Origin: Leadbetterella sp964563435
GTDB taxonomy: Bacteria > Bacteroidota > Bacteroidia > Cytophagales > Spirosomataceae
NCBI GenBank assembly: GCA_964563435.1
Contig: CAZLXI010000026.1
Span: forward strand, 5,217-69,216
Reading direction: 5' to 3'
Length of the DNA: 64,000 nt
The position numbers and the translations under genes are program-made. The notes beneath the pieces are model-generated. The model worked only from the letters and a program-made list of their open reading frames with translations, was not told the DNA's origin and did no database searches. Shown here piece after piece: positions 25,902-34,132 of the stretch (its first letter is position 1; each line of letters begins with the position of its first letter).

Positions 25902-25922
25902 TATTTATATTAAATCTAAATA
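25902..25922. promoter_or_regulatory. 21-bp palindrome at the hmuT start, candidate Fur-type operator
   Basis: Arms TATTTA and TAAATA with inner ATT and AAT give a palindrome that is perfect except for one position pair. It lies between the -7 box (25927-25934) and the hmuT ATG (25898), over the expected transcription start. An AT-rich palindrome in that place before a haem-uptake operon suggests iron-dependent repression; the regulator is inferred, not seen. Confidence 0.5.
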
Positions 25923-25926
25923 AGCA

Positions 25927-25955
25927 CAAAACTAGGAAGATTTGCGGAACGGCAA
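25927..25955 (-). promoter_or_regulatory. Promoter of the hmu operon
   Basis: The minus strand has TAGTTTTG at 25934-25927 and TTG at 25955-25953, with an 18-bp spacer. The -7 box fits TAnnTTTG; the spacing is slightly short. Confidence 0.55.
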
Positions 25956-25974
25956 AAGGAAATGAGGGAAAAGA

Positions 25975-28023
25975 TTAAATAATCATCGTCATAAACTCCT
26001 GCTCACTAATCGTCTTCACCCCCAGATCAGCGGCTTTTTTCAATTTAGACGGTCCGGCCCCTTCGCCCACGATCAGGTAATTCAGCTTTTTCGACACCCC
26101 GCTGACCAGCCGGCCTCCGTTGGCTTCGATCTTCTTCTCGATCTCTTCCCGGGTAAAATACTCAAAGGTTCCGGTATAAAGCAGGGTTAACCCCTCCAGG
26201 CTGTTGCCCTCTTTTTCCGTAACGATATTTTCCGCTTCCAGTGTCACACCGGCCGCTTTCAGCTTTTCTAAAAACCATTGGTTCTTTTCGGAACGGAAAT
26301 AATCGTGAATGCTCTGCGCCACCTTTTCGCCCACGTCGGGAACCCCTATCAGCTCCTCGTATCCCGCGGCGTTCAGTGAATCGATATGCTTAAAGTACTG
26401 GGCCAGCTTCTGGGCGGTAGTTTCGCCCACAAAGCGGATCCCCATCCCGAACAATACTTTGGCAAAAGGCTCGCTTTTCGATTTCTCGATACCCTCCAGG
26501 ATATTCTGTACGGTTTTTTCCTTAAAGCTCACCTTTCTTTCCCTGCCCGTCTCTTCGTCTATATGCACCTTTTCCAGCCCCAGAAGCTGATCAAACGTTA
26601 AAGAATAGAGATCCGCCGCATCTCCGATCAGCCCGTTTTCCAGGAGAATATCGATCTTCCCTTCTCCGAGGCTGTCGATATCCATGGCCTTTCGCTGGAT
26701 AAAATGCTCGATAGTACCCCTGATCTGAGGCGGGCACGCTTCCGTATTGGGGCAATACCAGGCCGCTTCCCCTTCGTTCCGGTAAAGCGCCGACCCACAG
26801 GCCGGGCATTCCGCCGGAAAGCCGATCAGTTCCCTGTCGGGGTTCGGTTGGCTATAGTCCACCCCGGTAACCTTAGGGATGATCTCGCCGGCCTTTTCCA
26901 CAAAAACATGGTCGCCGATGGCAAGGCCCAGACGTTCGATCTCATCAGCATTGTGCAGAGTAGCCCTTTTCACTGTGGTCATGGAAAGTTCCACCGGCTC
27001 CAGTTCAGCCACCGGTGTTACGGCCCCCGTCCGGCCCACCTGGAACGTCACCCCCAATAGCCTCGTGGATTTAGACTCCGCCTTATACTTATAGGCGATC
27101 GCCCATCGCGGACTCTTGGCCGTGAATCCCAGCTCTTCGCGCTGGTCATAGCGGTTCACCTTCACCACAATCCCGTCCGTGGCACAACCCAGGTGGTGCC
27201 TTTTATGCTCCCATTGATGAATATAGGTGATCACGGCATCAATATCCGTTACTTTTTCCCAGGAATCCGACACATTGAACCCGGCAGATCTGAGCGCTTT
27301 CAGGCTTTCCTCATGCGTGGCAAACCCTTCGCTATCGGAAATATACTGGTAAATGAAACAATCCAGCCTCCGCGACGCCACCACAGCCGAGTCCTGGAGC
27401 TTGAATGTTCCTGCCGCGGCATTCCTCGGGTTGGCCAGGAGCGGCTCTCCCTTTTCCTGCTTGGAGGCATTGATCTCCCGGAACACCTCGTTTGACATAA
27501 AGCCCTCTCCCCGTACTTCAAACGTACGCCCCAGAAGGCCTTCAAACTTCCGTACATTCAGGGGAAGCGAACGGATGGTCTTAACGTTCGGGCTGATATC
27601 ATCGCCCTGAACCCCGTCGCCACGGGTGACCCCCCGCGCCAATATGCCGTCTTCGTAGGCTACGGAAAGGGAGATCCCGTCAAACTTGACCTCACAAATA
27701 TATTCATAGGGTTCACCGTTCAGTCCTTTTCTTACCCGGCTGTCCCACTCCCTGAGCTCCTCCTCGCTATACGTATTCGAAAGCGAGAGCATCGGAAACT
27801 TATGCTTTACCGTGGCAAAGTTCCGGGTTATACCTCCGCCTACACGCTGTGTGGGGCTGTCAGGTAACCGGAACACGGGATTCTCGTTTTCCAGCCTTTC
27901 CAGCTCTTTTAACAACCCGTCAAACTCAAAATCGCTGATCTCCGAAACGGCATCCTGGTAATACCGGTCGTTATAATAATTAAGAAGATCTGTTAACTCC
28001 TTTATTCTGGCCTGTGTATCCAT
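25975..28023 (-). CDS. ligA: NAD-dependent DNA ligase
   Basis: This 682-residue enzyme seals nicks in replication and repair using NAD. Domains in order are: Ia (YYNDRYYQDAVSEISDFEFD, about 16-35); adenylation domain with catalytic Lys113 in CEVKFDGIS; OB fold; a four-cysteine zinc finger (CPACGSALYR...YCPNTEAC, about 407-430); helix-hairpin-helix motifs; and a C-terminal BRCT domain (about 595-680). The length and order are those of standard bacterial LigA. It is divergent from the NtrC-like regulator. Confidence 0.97.
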   Translation of the reverse strand: MDTQARIKELTDLLNYYNDRYYQDAVSEISDFEFDGLLKELERLENENPVFRLPDSPTQRVGGGITRNFATVKHKFPMLSLSNTYSEEELREWDSRVRKGLNGEPYEYICEVKFDGISLSVAYEDGILARGVTRGDGVQGDDISPNVKTIRSLPLNVRKFEGLLGRTFEVRGEGFMSNEVFREINASKQEKGEPLLANPRNAAAGTFKLQDSAVVASRRLDCFIYQYISDSEGFATHEESLKALRSAGFNVSDSWEKVTDIDAVITYIHQWEHKRHHLGCATDGIVVKVNRYDQREELGFTAKSPRWAIAYKYKAESKSTRLLGVTFQVGRTGAVTPVAELEPVELSMTTVKRATLHNADEIERLGLAIGDHVFVEKAGEIIPKVTGVDYSQPNPDRELIGFPAECPACGSALYRNEGEAAWYCPNTEACPPQIRGTIEHFIQRKAMDIDSLGEGKIDILLENGLIGDAADLYSLTFDQLLGLEKVHIDEETGRERKVSFKEKTVQNILEGIEKSKSEPFAKVLFGMGIRFVGETTAQKLAQYFKHIDSLNAAGYEELIGVPDVGEKVAQSIHDYFRSEKNQWFLEKLKAAGVTLEAENIVTEKEGNSLEGLTLLYTGTFEYFTREEIEKKIEANGGRLVSGVSKKLNYLIVGEGAGPSKLKKAADLGVKTISEQEFMTMII

Positions 28024-28209
28024 TGCAGTTTTTTTACCCGGACAAAAATAGCATTAAAACCCACTCTAAACCCAAACCCGCCTAAAAACATGCGAAGCGG
28101 TCTCATTTGTGAGGCAGACTCTTTCTGCAATTTATTTATCTATTTCACCGCCTCATCTAAAAAAAATTAGTAAATTGCAGGATAATCTTAATCCTATTCA
28201 CAGTACGGT

Positions 28210-29373
28210 ATGGCTAAAATTTTAGTGATTGACGACGAGAAAACCATACGTGATGCCATGAGAGACATCCTCGAATACGAGGGTTATGAAATAGACGAAG
28301 CCAAAGACGGTCAGCAGGGCCTGGAGATGGTTTCTTCCGGAAAATACGACATAGCACTGTGCGATATAAAAATGCCTAAACTGGACGGCCTCGAGGTGCT
28401 TCTCAAAGCCCGGGAAGAAGGCGTACTCACCCAGTTTGTTATGGTATCTGCCTTCGGAAACGTGGAAAATGCTGTAGAGGCTACCAAAAGAGGTGCCTTT
28501 GACTTCATTACCAAGCCGCCCGATCTGAACCGTCTCCTGGTAACCGTGCGGAATGCCATCGAAAAAAGTAACGACACCGAAGTTATCAAAACCCTGAAAA
28601 AGAGGGTGTATAAGATCAATGAGATCGTAGGAGATTCTCCATTGATCATGAAAGTGAAAGACACGATCGAAAAGGTAGCGCCTACCGAAGCGCGAATCCT
28701 CATCACCGGACCCAACGGCTCCGGTAAGGAGATGGTGGCCAAACAGATCCATGAACGTTCAAACCGCTTAAAGAAGCCGCTTATTGAAGTGAACTGTGCG
28801 GCCATACCTTCCGAACTGATCGAATCCGAACTTTTCGGACACGAAAAAGGGGCGTTTACTTCGGCCGTAAAGCAGCGGCTCGGGAAGTTTGAACTGGCCG
28901 ATAACGGCACCCTGTTTCTGGATGAGATCGGCGACATGAGCCTTTCCGCCCAGGCCAAAGTACTCCGCGCTTTACAGGAAAACAAAATTACCCGTGTAGG
29001 GGGCGAAAAGGAAATCAAGATCAATGTTCGGATCATTGCCGCTACCAATAAAGATATAAAAAAGGAAATTGCGGAAGGTAACTTCCGGGAAGACCTTTAC
29101 CACCGTTTAAATGTCATTCCGATCTATGTTCCGCCACTTTCCGAAAGAAGGGAAGATATACCTTTGCTGGCGGAAAAATTCCTGCAGGACGTAGCCGAAG
29201 AATACGGCGACCAGCCCAAAACCTTTAAGACAGACGCCATGGAGCATCTCAAAAGCCTTCCCTGGACAGGAAACGTAAGGGAATTGCGAAATGTGGTGGA
29301 AAGGCTGGTGATTATGTGCGGACAGGAGATCACTGTTGACGAAGTGAAACTCTACGCCGGATTAGGTCTATAA
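28210..29373 (+). CDS. NtrC-like response regulator lacking the DNA-binding domain and the canonical GAFTGA
   Basis: The product has 387 residues. The receiver domain (1-120) has phospho-acceptor Asp52 in LCDIKMP. The AAA+ domain (about 138-365) has Walker A GPNGSGKE (167-174) and Walker B GTLFLDEIG (233-241). The loop that touches sigma-54 reads GAFTSA (214-219) instead of GAFTGA. The protein ends at LYAGLGL shortly after the AAA+ C-domain, with no Fis-type helix-turn-helix. No frameshift is visible: the stop is followed at once by a strong terminator. It may act from solution or use a partner for DNA binding. No sensor kinase is adjacent. Confidence 0.88.
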   Translation: MAKILVIDDEKTIRDAMRDILEYEGYEIDEAKDGQQGLEMVSSGKYDIALCDIKMPKLDGLEVLLKAREEGVLTQFVMVSAFGNVENAVEATKRGAFDFITKPPDLNRLLVTVRNAIEKSNDTEVIKTLKKRVYKINEIVGDSPLIMKVKDTIEKVAPTEARILITGPNGSGKEMVAKQIHERSNRLKKPLIEVNCAAIPSELIESELFGHEKGAFTSAVKQRLGKFELADNGTLFLDEIGDMSLSAQAKVLRALQENKITRVGGEKEIKINVRIIAATNKDIKKEIAEGNFREDLYHRLNVIPIYVPPLSERREDIPLLAEKFLQDVAEEYGDQPKTFKTDAMEHLKSLPWTGNVRELRNVVERLVIMCGQEITVDEVKLYAGLGL

Positions 29374-29376
29374 AAG

Positions 29377-29402
29377 AAAAAGGGGCCGGAGCCCCTTTTT
29401 CT
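29377..29402. terminator. Bidirectional terminator
   Basis: A 10-bp perfect stem, AAAAAGGGGC paired with GCCCCTTTTT around CGGA, sits between two convergent genes with T-runs on both strands. Confidence 0.9.
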
Positions 29403-29404
29403 TC

Positions 29405-29653
29405 TCAACTTCGTTTTATAAAACTAATAAGAAACAACACAACCAACGCTCCGATCACTGCTGAAATGATATTGGCCACTATTCCTGAGCCGATGGAAAT
29501 ATCCAAAGCCCCGAAAAGCCAGTTACCAACTACCGCTCCGATGATCCCTACGATAATGTTTCCGATCAATCCGAATCCCATTCCCCGCTTGATCTCGCCT
29601 GCCAGCCAGCCGGCTATAGCACCGATGATGATTGCATACAATACGCCGTTCAT
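29405..29653 (-). CDS. GlsB/YeaQ/YmgE family stress-response membrane protein
   Basis: This 82-residue protein of the transglycosylase-associated family has three hydrophobic helices with glycine-zipper pattern (GAIAGWLAGEIKRGMGFG, NIIVGIIGAVVGNWLFG, NIISAVIGALVVLFLI). These small inner-membrane proteins are usually induced by stress; their mechanism is unclear. The gene is single and ends 2 bp from the shared bidirectional terminator. Confidence 0.9.
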   Translation of the reverse strand: MNGVLYAIIIGAIAGWLAGEIKRGMGFGLIGNIIVGIIGAVVGNWLFGALDISIGSGIVANIISAVIGALVVLFLISFIKRS

Positions 29654-29845
29654 AAAAATTCAAGTTTAGGTTTAAGAATTAATTTTCCGGGCGCTAAGTT
29701 AGAAAAACATTGACAAAATCAAATAAATTATTGATTTTATTACATTTTATCAAAAATATCCGTCTCAGAATAAAAAGAGATCTAGTCTAAAAGTTATTCT
29801 CACTAACTATCATTTGTTTCAAAACTGTCACTGTTAGTTGTCCAC

Positions 29846-31018
29846 TTAATACTGAAACTCTCCCATCTCACTCCTGATCGTCAGCTTCTTCTCATCCGAG
29901 GCCTCCACCCTTCCCACGATCTGTGCCTCCACACCGAAAGACTCCGAAATGCGGATCACCTCTGCGGCATACGTTTCAGGAAGGTACACTTCCAGGCGAT
30001 GCCCCATATTGAACACCTTGTACATTTCGGCCCAGGAGGTACCACTCTCCTCCCGGATCAGCTTAAACAGGGGCGGTACCGGAAACAGGTTATCTTTTAC
30101 GACATGCACCTTATCCACAAAATGCAACACCTTGGTTTGGGCGCCGCCGCTGCAATGCACCATACCGTGTATCCTGCCCTTCAGCTCTTTCAGCAGCTCT
30201 TTTACAATGGGGGCGTAGGTGCGGGTAGGCGAAAGGATCAGCTTTCCCACGTTTACCAGCAGGGAATCATCGATCTTCACCTCATCCAGCAGATCTTTTG
30301 AGCCGCTGTATACCAAGGAAGCGTCAATCGATCCGTCATAGCTCTCCGGGTACTTATCGGCGTATTTCTTTGCCAGCACATCGTGCCGGGCAGAGGTCAG
30401 GCCGTTACTTCCCATTCCGCCGTTATATTCTTCTTCATAAACCGCCTTCCCGAACGAGGCCAGCCCCACGATCACATCGCCCGGCGCGATCCTGTCGTTA
30501 GAGATCACCTCCTCCCGTTTCATCCGGGAGATCACCGTGGTATTAACGGCAATGGTCTTTACGAGGTCGCCCACATCTGCGGTCTCCCCCCCGGTACTGT
30601 AGATCTCGATCCCGTTCTCCCGAAGCATGGCCAGCACCTCTTCGCTTCCGTTGATCAGGGCCGAGATAACTTCACCCGGGATCCTGTGCTTATTCCTGTC
30701 GATCGAAGAAGACATCAGGATAGGCCCTGTAGCTCCCACGCAGATCAGGTCGTCGGTATTCATGATGATGGAATCCCGGGCAATGCCCTTCCACACCGAC
30801 AGGTCGCCGGTCTCCTTCCAGTAAAGATAGGCCAGGGAAGTTTTGGTGCCTGCCCCGTCGGCATGCATAATATTACAGTAATTCTCATCACCGCCCAATA
30901 TATCCGGCGAGATCTTACAAAATGCTTTGGGGTATAAGCCCTTGTCCAGCTTTTCGATGGCCTTATGTACATCTTCTTTTGAGGCCGAAACACCCCGCTG
31001 CATATATCTTTCTGACAT
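29846..31018 (-). CDS. purM: Phosphoribosylformylglycinamidine cyclo-ligase (AIR synthetase), long Bacteroidota form
   Basis: This 390-residue enzyme of the PurM superfamily catalyses ring closure of FGAM to aminoimidazole ribotide, step 5 of purine synthesis. Family segments are RYMQRGVSASKEDVHKAI (4-21), the ATP-binding HADGAGTKTSLAY (about 52-64), NTDDLICVGATGP (about 87-99) and STGGETADVGD (about 142-152). It is about 40 residues longer than the E. coli enzyme. It has its own -7 box 18-25 bp upstream, divergent from the thioesterase gene. Confidence 0.88.
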   Translation of the reverse strand: MSERYMQRGVSASKEDVHKAIEKLDKGLYPKAFCKISPDILGGDENYCNIMHADGAGTKTSLAYLYWKETGDLSVWKGIARDSIIMNTDDLICVGATGPILMSSSIDRNKHRIPGEVISALINGSEEVLAMLRENGIEIYSTGGETADVGDLVKTIAVNTTVISRMKREEVISNDRIAPGDVIVGLASFGKAVYEEEYNGGMGSNGLTSARHDVLAKKYADKYPESYDGSIDASLVYSGSKDLLDEVKIDDSLLVNVGKLILSPTRTYAPIVKELLKELKGRIHGMVHCSGGAQTKVLHFVDKVHVVKDNLFPVPPLFKLIREESGTSWAEMYKVFNMGHRLEVYLPETYAAEVIRISESFGVEAQIVGRVEASDEKKLTIRSEMGEFQY

Positions 31019-31035
31019 ATAAATAAAATTTGGTG

Positions 31036-31079
31036 CAAAATTACGGAAAAACTACGTAACACTAATTTACCTAACTTTG
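31036..31079. promoter_or_regulatory. Back-to-back -7 boxes for purM and the thioesterase gene
   Basis: TAATTTTG on the minus strand (31043-31036) serves purM, and TAACTTTG on the plus strand (31072-31079) serves the thioesterase gene. Both fit TAnnTTTG at a sensible distance from the start codons; neither has a clear TTG at -33. Confidence 0.6.
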
Positions 31080-31095
31080 CAAAAAAATCTGATTA

Positions 31096-31626
31096 ATGCC
31101 GAAAGCTAAATACGTTAGGGAATCGCATACCGTCATGACGGAAATGGTTTTTCCTAACGACACCAACACCCTCTCAAACCTGATGGGCGGAAACCTGATG
31201 CGTTTAATGGATATTGCAGGAGCCATCTGTGCACAAAAGCACAGCAACCGGATCGTGGTGACCGCCTCCGTGGATAACGTTTCCTTTGTCAACCCCATTC
31301 CCCTGGGAAATGTAGTGACCCTGGAAGCCCGCATTACCCGCGCATTCAATACTTCCATGGAGGTGGTGGTGGACGTGTACTCGGAGAACATCCCGGCCGG
31401 CGTAAAAAATAAGACCAACCAGGCCTTCCTTACTTTTGTGGCCGTAGATCAGAGTGGCCGCCCCATAGAAGTGTCCGAAGTAATCCCGGAAACGGAAGAA
31501 GAAAAAACCCAGTACGAAAAAGCAATGCACCGCCGGCAATTGCGCCTTTTAATGGCCGGGAGGCTCAATGCCGCCGATACCGAAGAATTAAAAAAGACAT
31601 TTTTTGAACGATCAGCTTCCATTTAA
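31096..31626 (+). CDS. Acyl-CoA thioesterase (hotdog fold, YciA/BACH type)
   Basis: This 176-residue cytosolic enzyme hydrolyses acyl-CoA to fatty acid and CoA. The single hotdog domain has the helix NLMGGNLMRLMDIAGAICAQKHS (about 28-50), preceded by DTNTLSN and followed by strands VTASVDNVSFVNPIPLGNVV (about 55-74). A 40-residue charged C-terminal tail (EVIPETEEEKTQYEKAMHRR) is probably helical. It is monocistronic with a close -7 box; tRNA-Arg follows. Confidence 0.88.
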   Translation: MPKAKYVRESHTVMTEMVFPNDTNTLSNLMGGNLMRLMDIAGAICAQKHSNRIVVTASVDNVSFVNPIPLGNVVTLEARITRAFNTSMEVVVDVYSENIPAGVKNKTNQAFLTFVAVDQSGRPIEVSEVIPETEEEKTQYEKAMHRRQLRLLMAGRLNAADTEELKKTFFERSASI

Positions 31627-31695
31627 TCAATCCTACTCGTATCTTTGCGTACTTTTTGAGCAAGGGTCTCTATTTAAACTCCTGTTCAGATAAAC

Positions 31696-31767
31696 GGCTC
31701 CATAGTTTAAAGGATAGAATGAAGGTTTCCGGTACCTTTGGTGGGGGTTCGATTCCCTCTGGGGCTA
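31696..31767 (+). tRNA. tRNA-Arg (anticodon CCG)
   Basis: The anticodon arm AAGGT-TTCCGGT-ACCTT presents CCG, reading CGG. The acceptor GGCTCCA pairs with TGGGGCT (two G-U pairs). The T arm is GGGGGTTCGATTCCCTC. CCA is not encoded. A -7 box TATCTTTG is at 31640-31647, and a strong hairpin terminator follows. The 391-bp stretch 31627-32017 contains nothing else that I can support. Confidence 0.9.
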
Positions 31768-31772
31768 CGAAA

Positions 31773-31808
31773 CAGGGAAAGTGATCACAATTATCGCTTT
31801 CCCTGTTC
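31773..31808 (+). terminator. Terminator of tRNA-Arg
   Basis: A 13-bp stem, CAGGGAAAGTGAT paired with ATCGCTTTCCCTG (one G-U pair), has a 7-nt loop and is followed by TTCTT. Confidence 0.8.
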
Positions 31809-32017
31809 TTATTTCCAGGCCACCCGGTTTTTACCTGATTCTTCAATCTGGTCTTGATTTTCTCCACCGCTAATTTTGCTGTGCGGACATTTTCATCGTC
31901 AAAGGTGTGGGAATTTGATTAAGTTTGTACCCGCTTAAGTCAGAAAACCCTTTACGTTACCATATGCCTTCGTTATCATCAATATTATCAGCCTTTCCGA
32001 AACACCCTTGTTTCCTG

Positions 32018-34063
32018 ATGAGATTGCCCCTTACTTTTCTCCCGGTTGTTTTCGCCTGTACCTTCACTTTTGCACAGGCCGACAGCTCAAAAACCCTTCA
32101 GGAAGTAACCGTCAGAGGCTTTGAAACCCGCCAGACCCCGTTGCAAACCCCGGCCTCCGTAAGCCGCATCTCCCGTGAAGAGATCAGCCGGCATTCCCTT
32201 TCCGACCCCTTACCGGTTTTTAATTCACTGGCCGGAATAAGGATGGAGGAGCGGTCACCCGGGAGCTACCGCCTCACCCTCAGAGGGTCTTCCCTGCGTT
32301 CTCCTTTTGGTGTAAGGAATGTGAAAATCTACTGGAACGGCATCCCGATGTCTGACGCTAACGGCACCACCTATTTTAACCTGGTCGATTTCAATACCCT
32401 TGGTTCCATCGAGATCCTGAAAGGTCCGGCCGGCAGTATTTTCGGGGCAGGTTATGGCGGAGTTGTCCAGTTAAATACGCCAACGGCCTCTCCGGGTCAT
32501 GAGCTTTCCGGCGGCTTTCAGGGAGGCAGCTTTTCATCCTGGCCCGGAAATGCACGCTATCAGTATGCTTCTCAGCGAATGAATCTCCTGGCGGCTTTTT
32601 CCGGCAGGGGTTCGGAGGGCTACCGGAATCACTCCGGTATGTCGGGGTACAACCTGGCCCTTTCCGTTTCCTTTTTTTTGAATAACCGGCATTCCGTCAC
32701 TTTCTCGCACTCGGGAGCGCACATCGACTACCGGACGCCCGGCGGACTCACCCTGGCGCAGATGGAGGCCGACCGGCAGGCATCACGCCCGGCTACCCCA
32801 ACCCTGCCTTCTGCCCGTGAGCAGAATGCGGGAATAGAACAAACTTACCATCTTTCCGGTTTAACGCATGACTGGCATATGGCCCCCAAAACCTCGCTCA
32901 GCACTACCGTATTTTATGCCCAAAATGACCTGACCAATCCTTTCATAACCAGCTATGAGCAAAGGGATGAAAAAACAGGGGGGTACCGGCTACTGGGTCG
33001 CAGCACGCACCGGAAGGTCATCCTGTATGCCGGCTCGGAAGGAATATTTACCTCCTCTCGTTTTCATGTGAGTCAGAATAATTTGGGTCAAAAAGGTGCA
33101 TTCCTCTATGATACGGATCTCCTCTCCCGTCAGCTTACCCATTTTGTACAGGCGCAGCTCTCCCTGCCCGGGCAGGTGGAAATCACCGGCGGATTAAGTT
33201 ATAATACGCAGCTCTACCGGAATGAGACCGTCGAGGTGAACGGAGAAACCCTCTCCGTCAGGGAGAAGCCCGTGGTACCCTGGAGCCCCCGGATAGCAGT
33301 GCTCAAATCCCTGAATACCAAAGCAAGCTTGTTTTATACCTTCTCCAACGGCTATTCTCCTCCCACTGCCCAGGAAATGACGGCCAATTTTGAAAACGGA
33401 CAAAACCTGCGCCTTCGTGCCGAAAAAGGAGTAAGTCATGAGATCGGCTTCAAATCGCAATGGACGGGCACCTTCCGCACAGAAATAGCCGCTTACCACC
33501 AGGGGATCAGAAATGCTCTCGTACGGCAGGTTCTGGATAACGGCAGTGAGTATTTTCAAAACACCGGGAAAATTATCCAGAAAGGCCTGGAGATCACCAA
33601 CCGGCTTACCCTTGAAAACAAGGAAAGCTATATCCGAACCACCGATCTCCTTCTTAACCTGACCCTGAACGACTTCCGGTTCGGATCTTACATTAATGAA
33701 GGCATGAACCTTCAGGGAAAAAGACTTCCCGGTGCGCCGGGAGCCGGTGTGGCCTTCTCCGGAAAATGGGTTCAGAGAAAAGGAGTATACCTTACGGCCG
33801 ATATTAACTACATCTCCGTCATGTATCTGAATAACGCCAATACTATCCGTAATGAAGGATATACCACCACCCGGCTGAGAGCGGGCTGGAAGTTCCAGAT
33901 AGGTCATAAGACGTACATGAACCTTTATGGCGGGGCCGATAATCTCCTGAATGAGAAATACTCGCTCGGCTTTGATTTTAATGCCCTGGGCAGCAGATTC
34001 TATAACCCTGCCCCCCTGCGGAATTACCATGCCGGTGCGGGAATAACCCTTAAATTACAATGA
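32018..34063 (+). CDS. TonB-dependent outer-membrane receptor
   Basis: The product has 681 residues from the ATG at 32018, chosen because it gives a clean signal peptide (MRLPLTFLPVVFACTFTFAQ); the frame is open further upstream to 31925. The TonB-box-like ETRQTP region and plug domain (about 25-150) include LTLRGSSLRSPFGVRNVKIY and EILKGPAGSIFGAGYGGVVQL. The beta barrel continues to a C-terminal YHAGAGITLKLQ. There is no CarboxypepD_reg extension and no SusD partner, so it resembles single iron- or vitamin-type receptors; the ligand is unknown. The GH3 gene follows 69 bp later. Confidence 0.88.
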   Translation: MRLPLTFLPVVFACTFTFAQADSSKTLQEVTVRGFETRQTPLQTPASVSRISREEISRHSLSDPLPVFNSLAGIRMEERSPGSYRLTLRGSSLRSPFGVRNVKIYWNGIPMSDANGTTYFNLVDFNTLGSIEILKGPAGSIFGAGYGGVVQLNTPTASPGHELSGGFQGGSFSSWPGNARYQYASQRMNLLAAFSGRGSEGYRNHSGMSGYNLALSVSFFLNNRHSVTFSHSGAHIDYRTPGGLTLAQMEADRQASRPATPTLPSAREQNAGIEQTYHLSGLTHDWHMAPKTSLSTTVFYAQNDLTNPFITSYEQRDEKTGGYRLLGRSTHRKVILYAGSEGIFTSSRFHVSQNNLGQKGAFLYDTDLLSRQLTHFVQAQLSLPGQVEITGGLSYNTQLYRNETVEVNGETLSVREKPVVPWSPRIAVLKSLNTKASLFYTFSNGYSPPTAQEMTANFENGQNLRLRAEKGVSHEIGFKSQWTGTFRTEIAAYHQGIRNALVRQVLDNGSEYFQNTGKIIQKGLEITNRLTLENKESYIRTTDLLLNLTLNDFRFGSYINEGMNLQGKRLPGAPGAGVAFSGKWVQRKGVYLTADINYISVMYLNNANTIRNEGYTTTRLRAGWKFQIGHKTYMNLYGGADNLLNEKYSLGFDFNALGSRFYNPAPLRNYHAGAGITLKLQ

Positions 34064-34132
34064 CTCTCTCCCGTTCAGACAGCAAGTATCCCAAATAATC
34101 CTTAATTTCGCTGACCAAAAACTACCAATACC

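Noticed and set aside
29340..29373. Possible frameshift removing the helix-turn-helix of the NtrC-like regulator
   Set aside because: The stop is followed within 4 bp by a strong terminator and then a convergent gene. There is no room for a lost C-terminal domain.
31670..31867. 65-residue open frame on the minus strand
   Set aside because: It runs across tRNA-Arg and its terminator, so it is not a gene.
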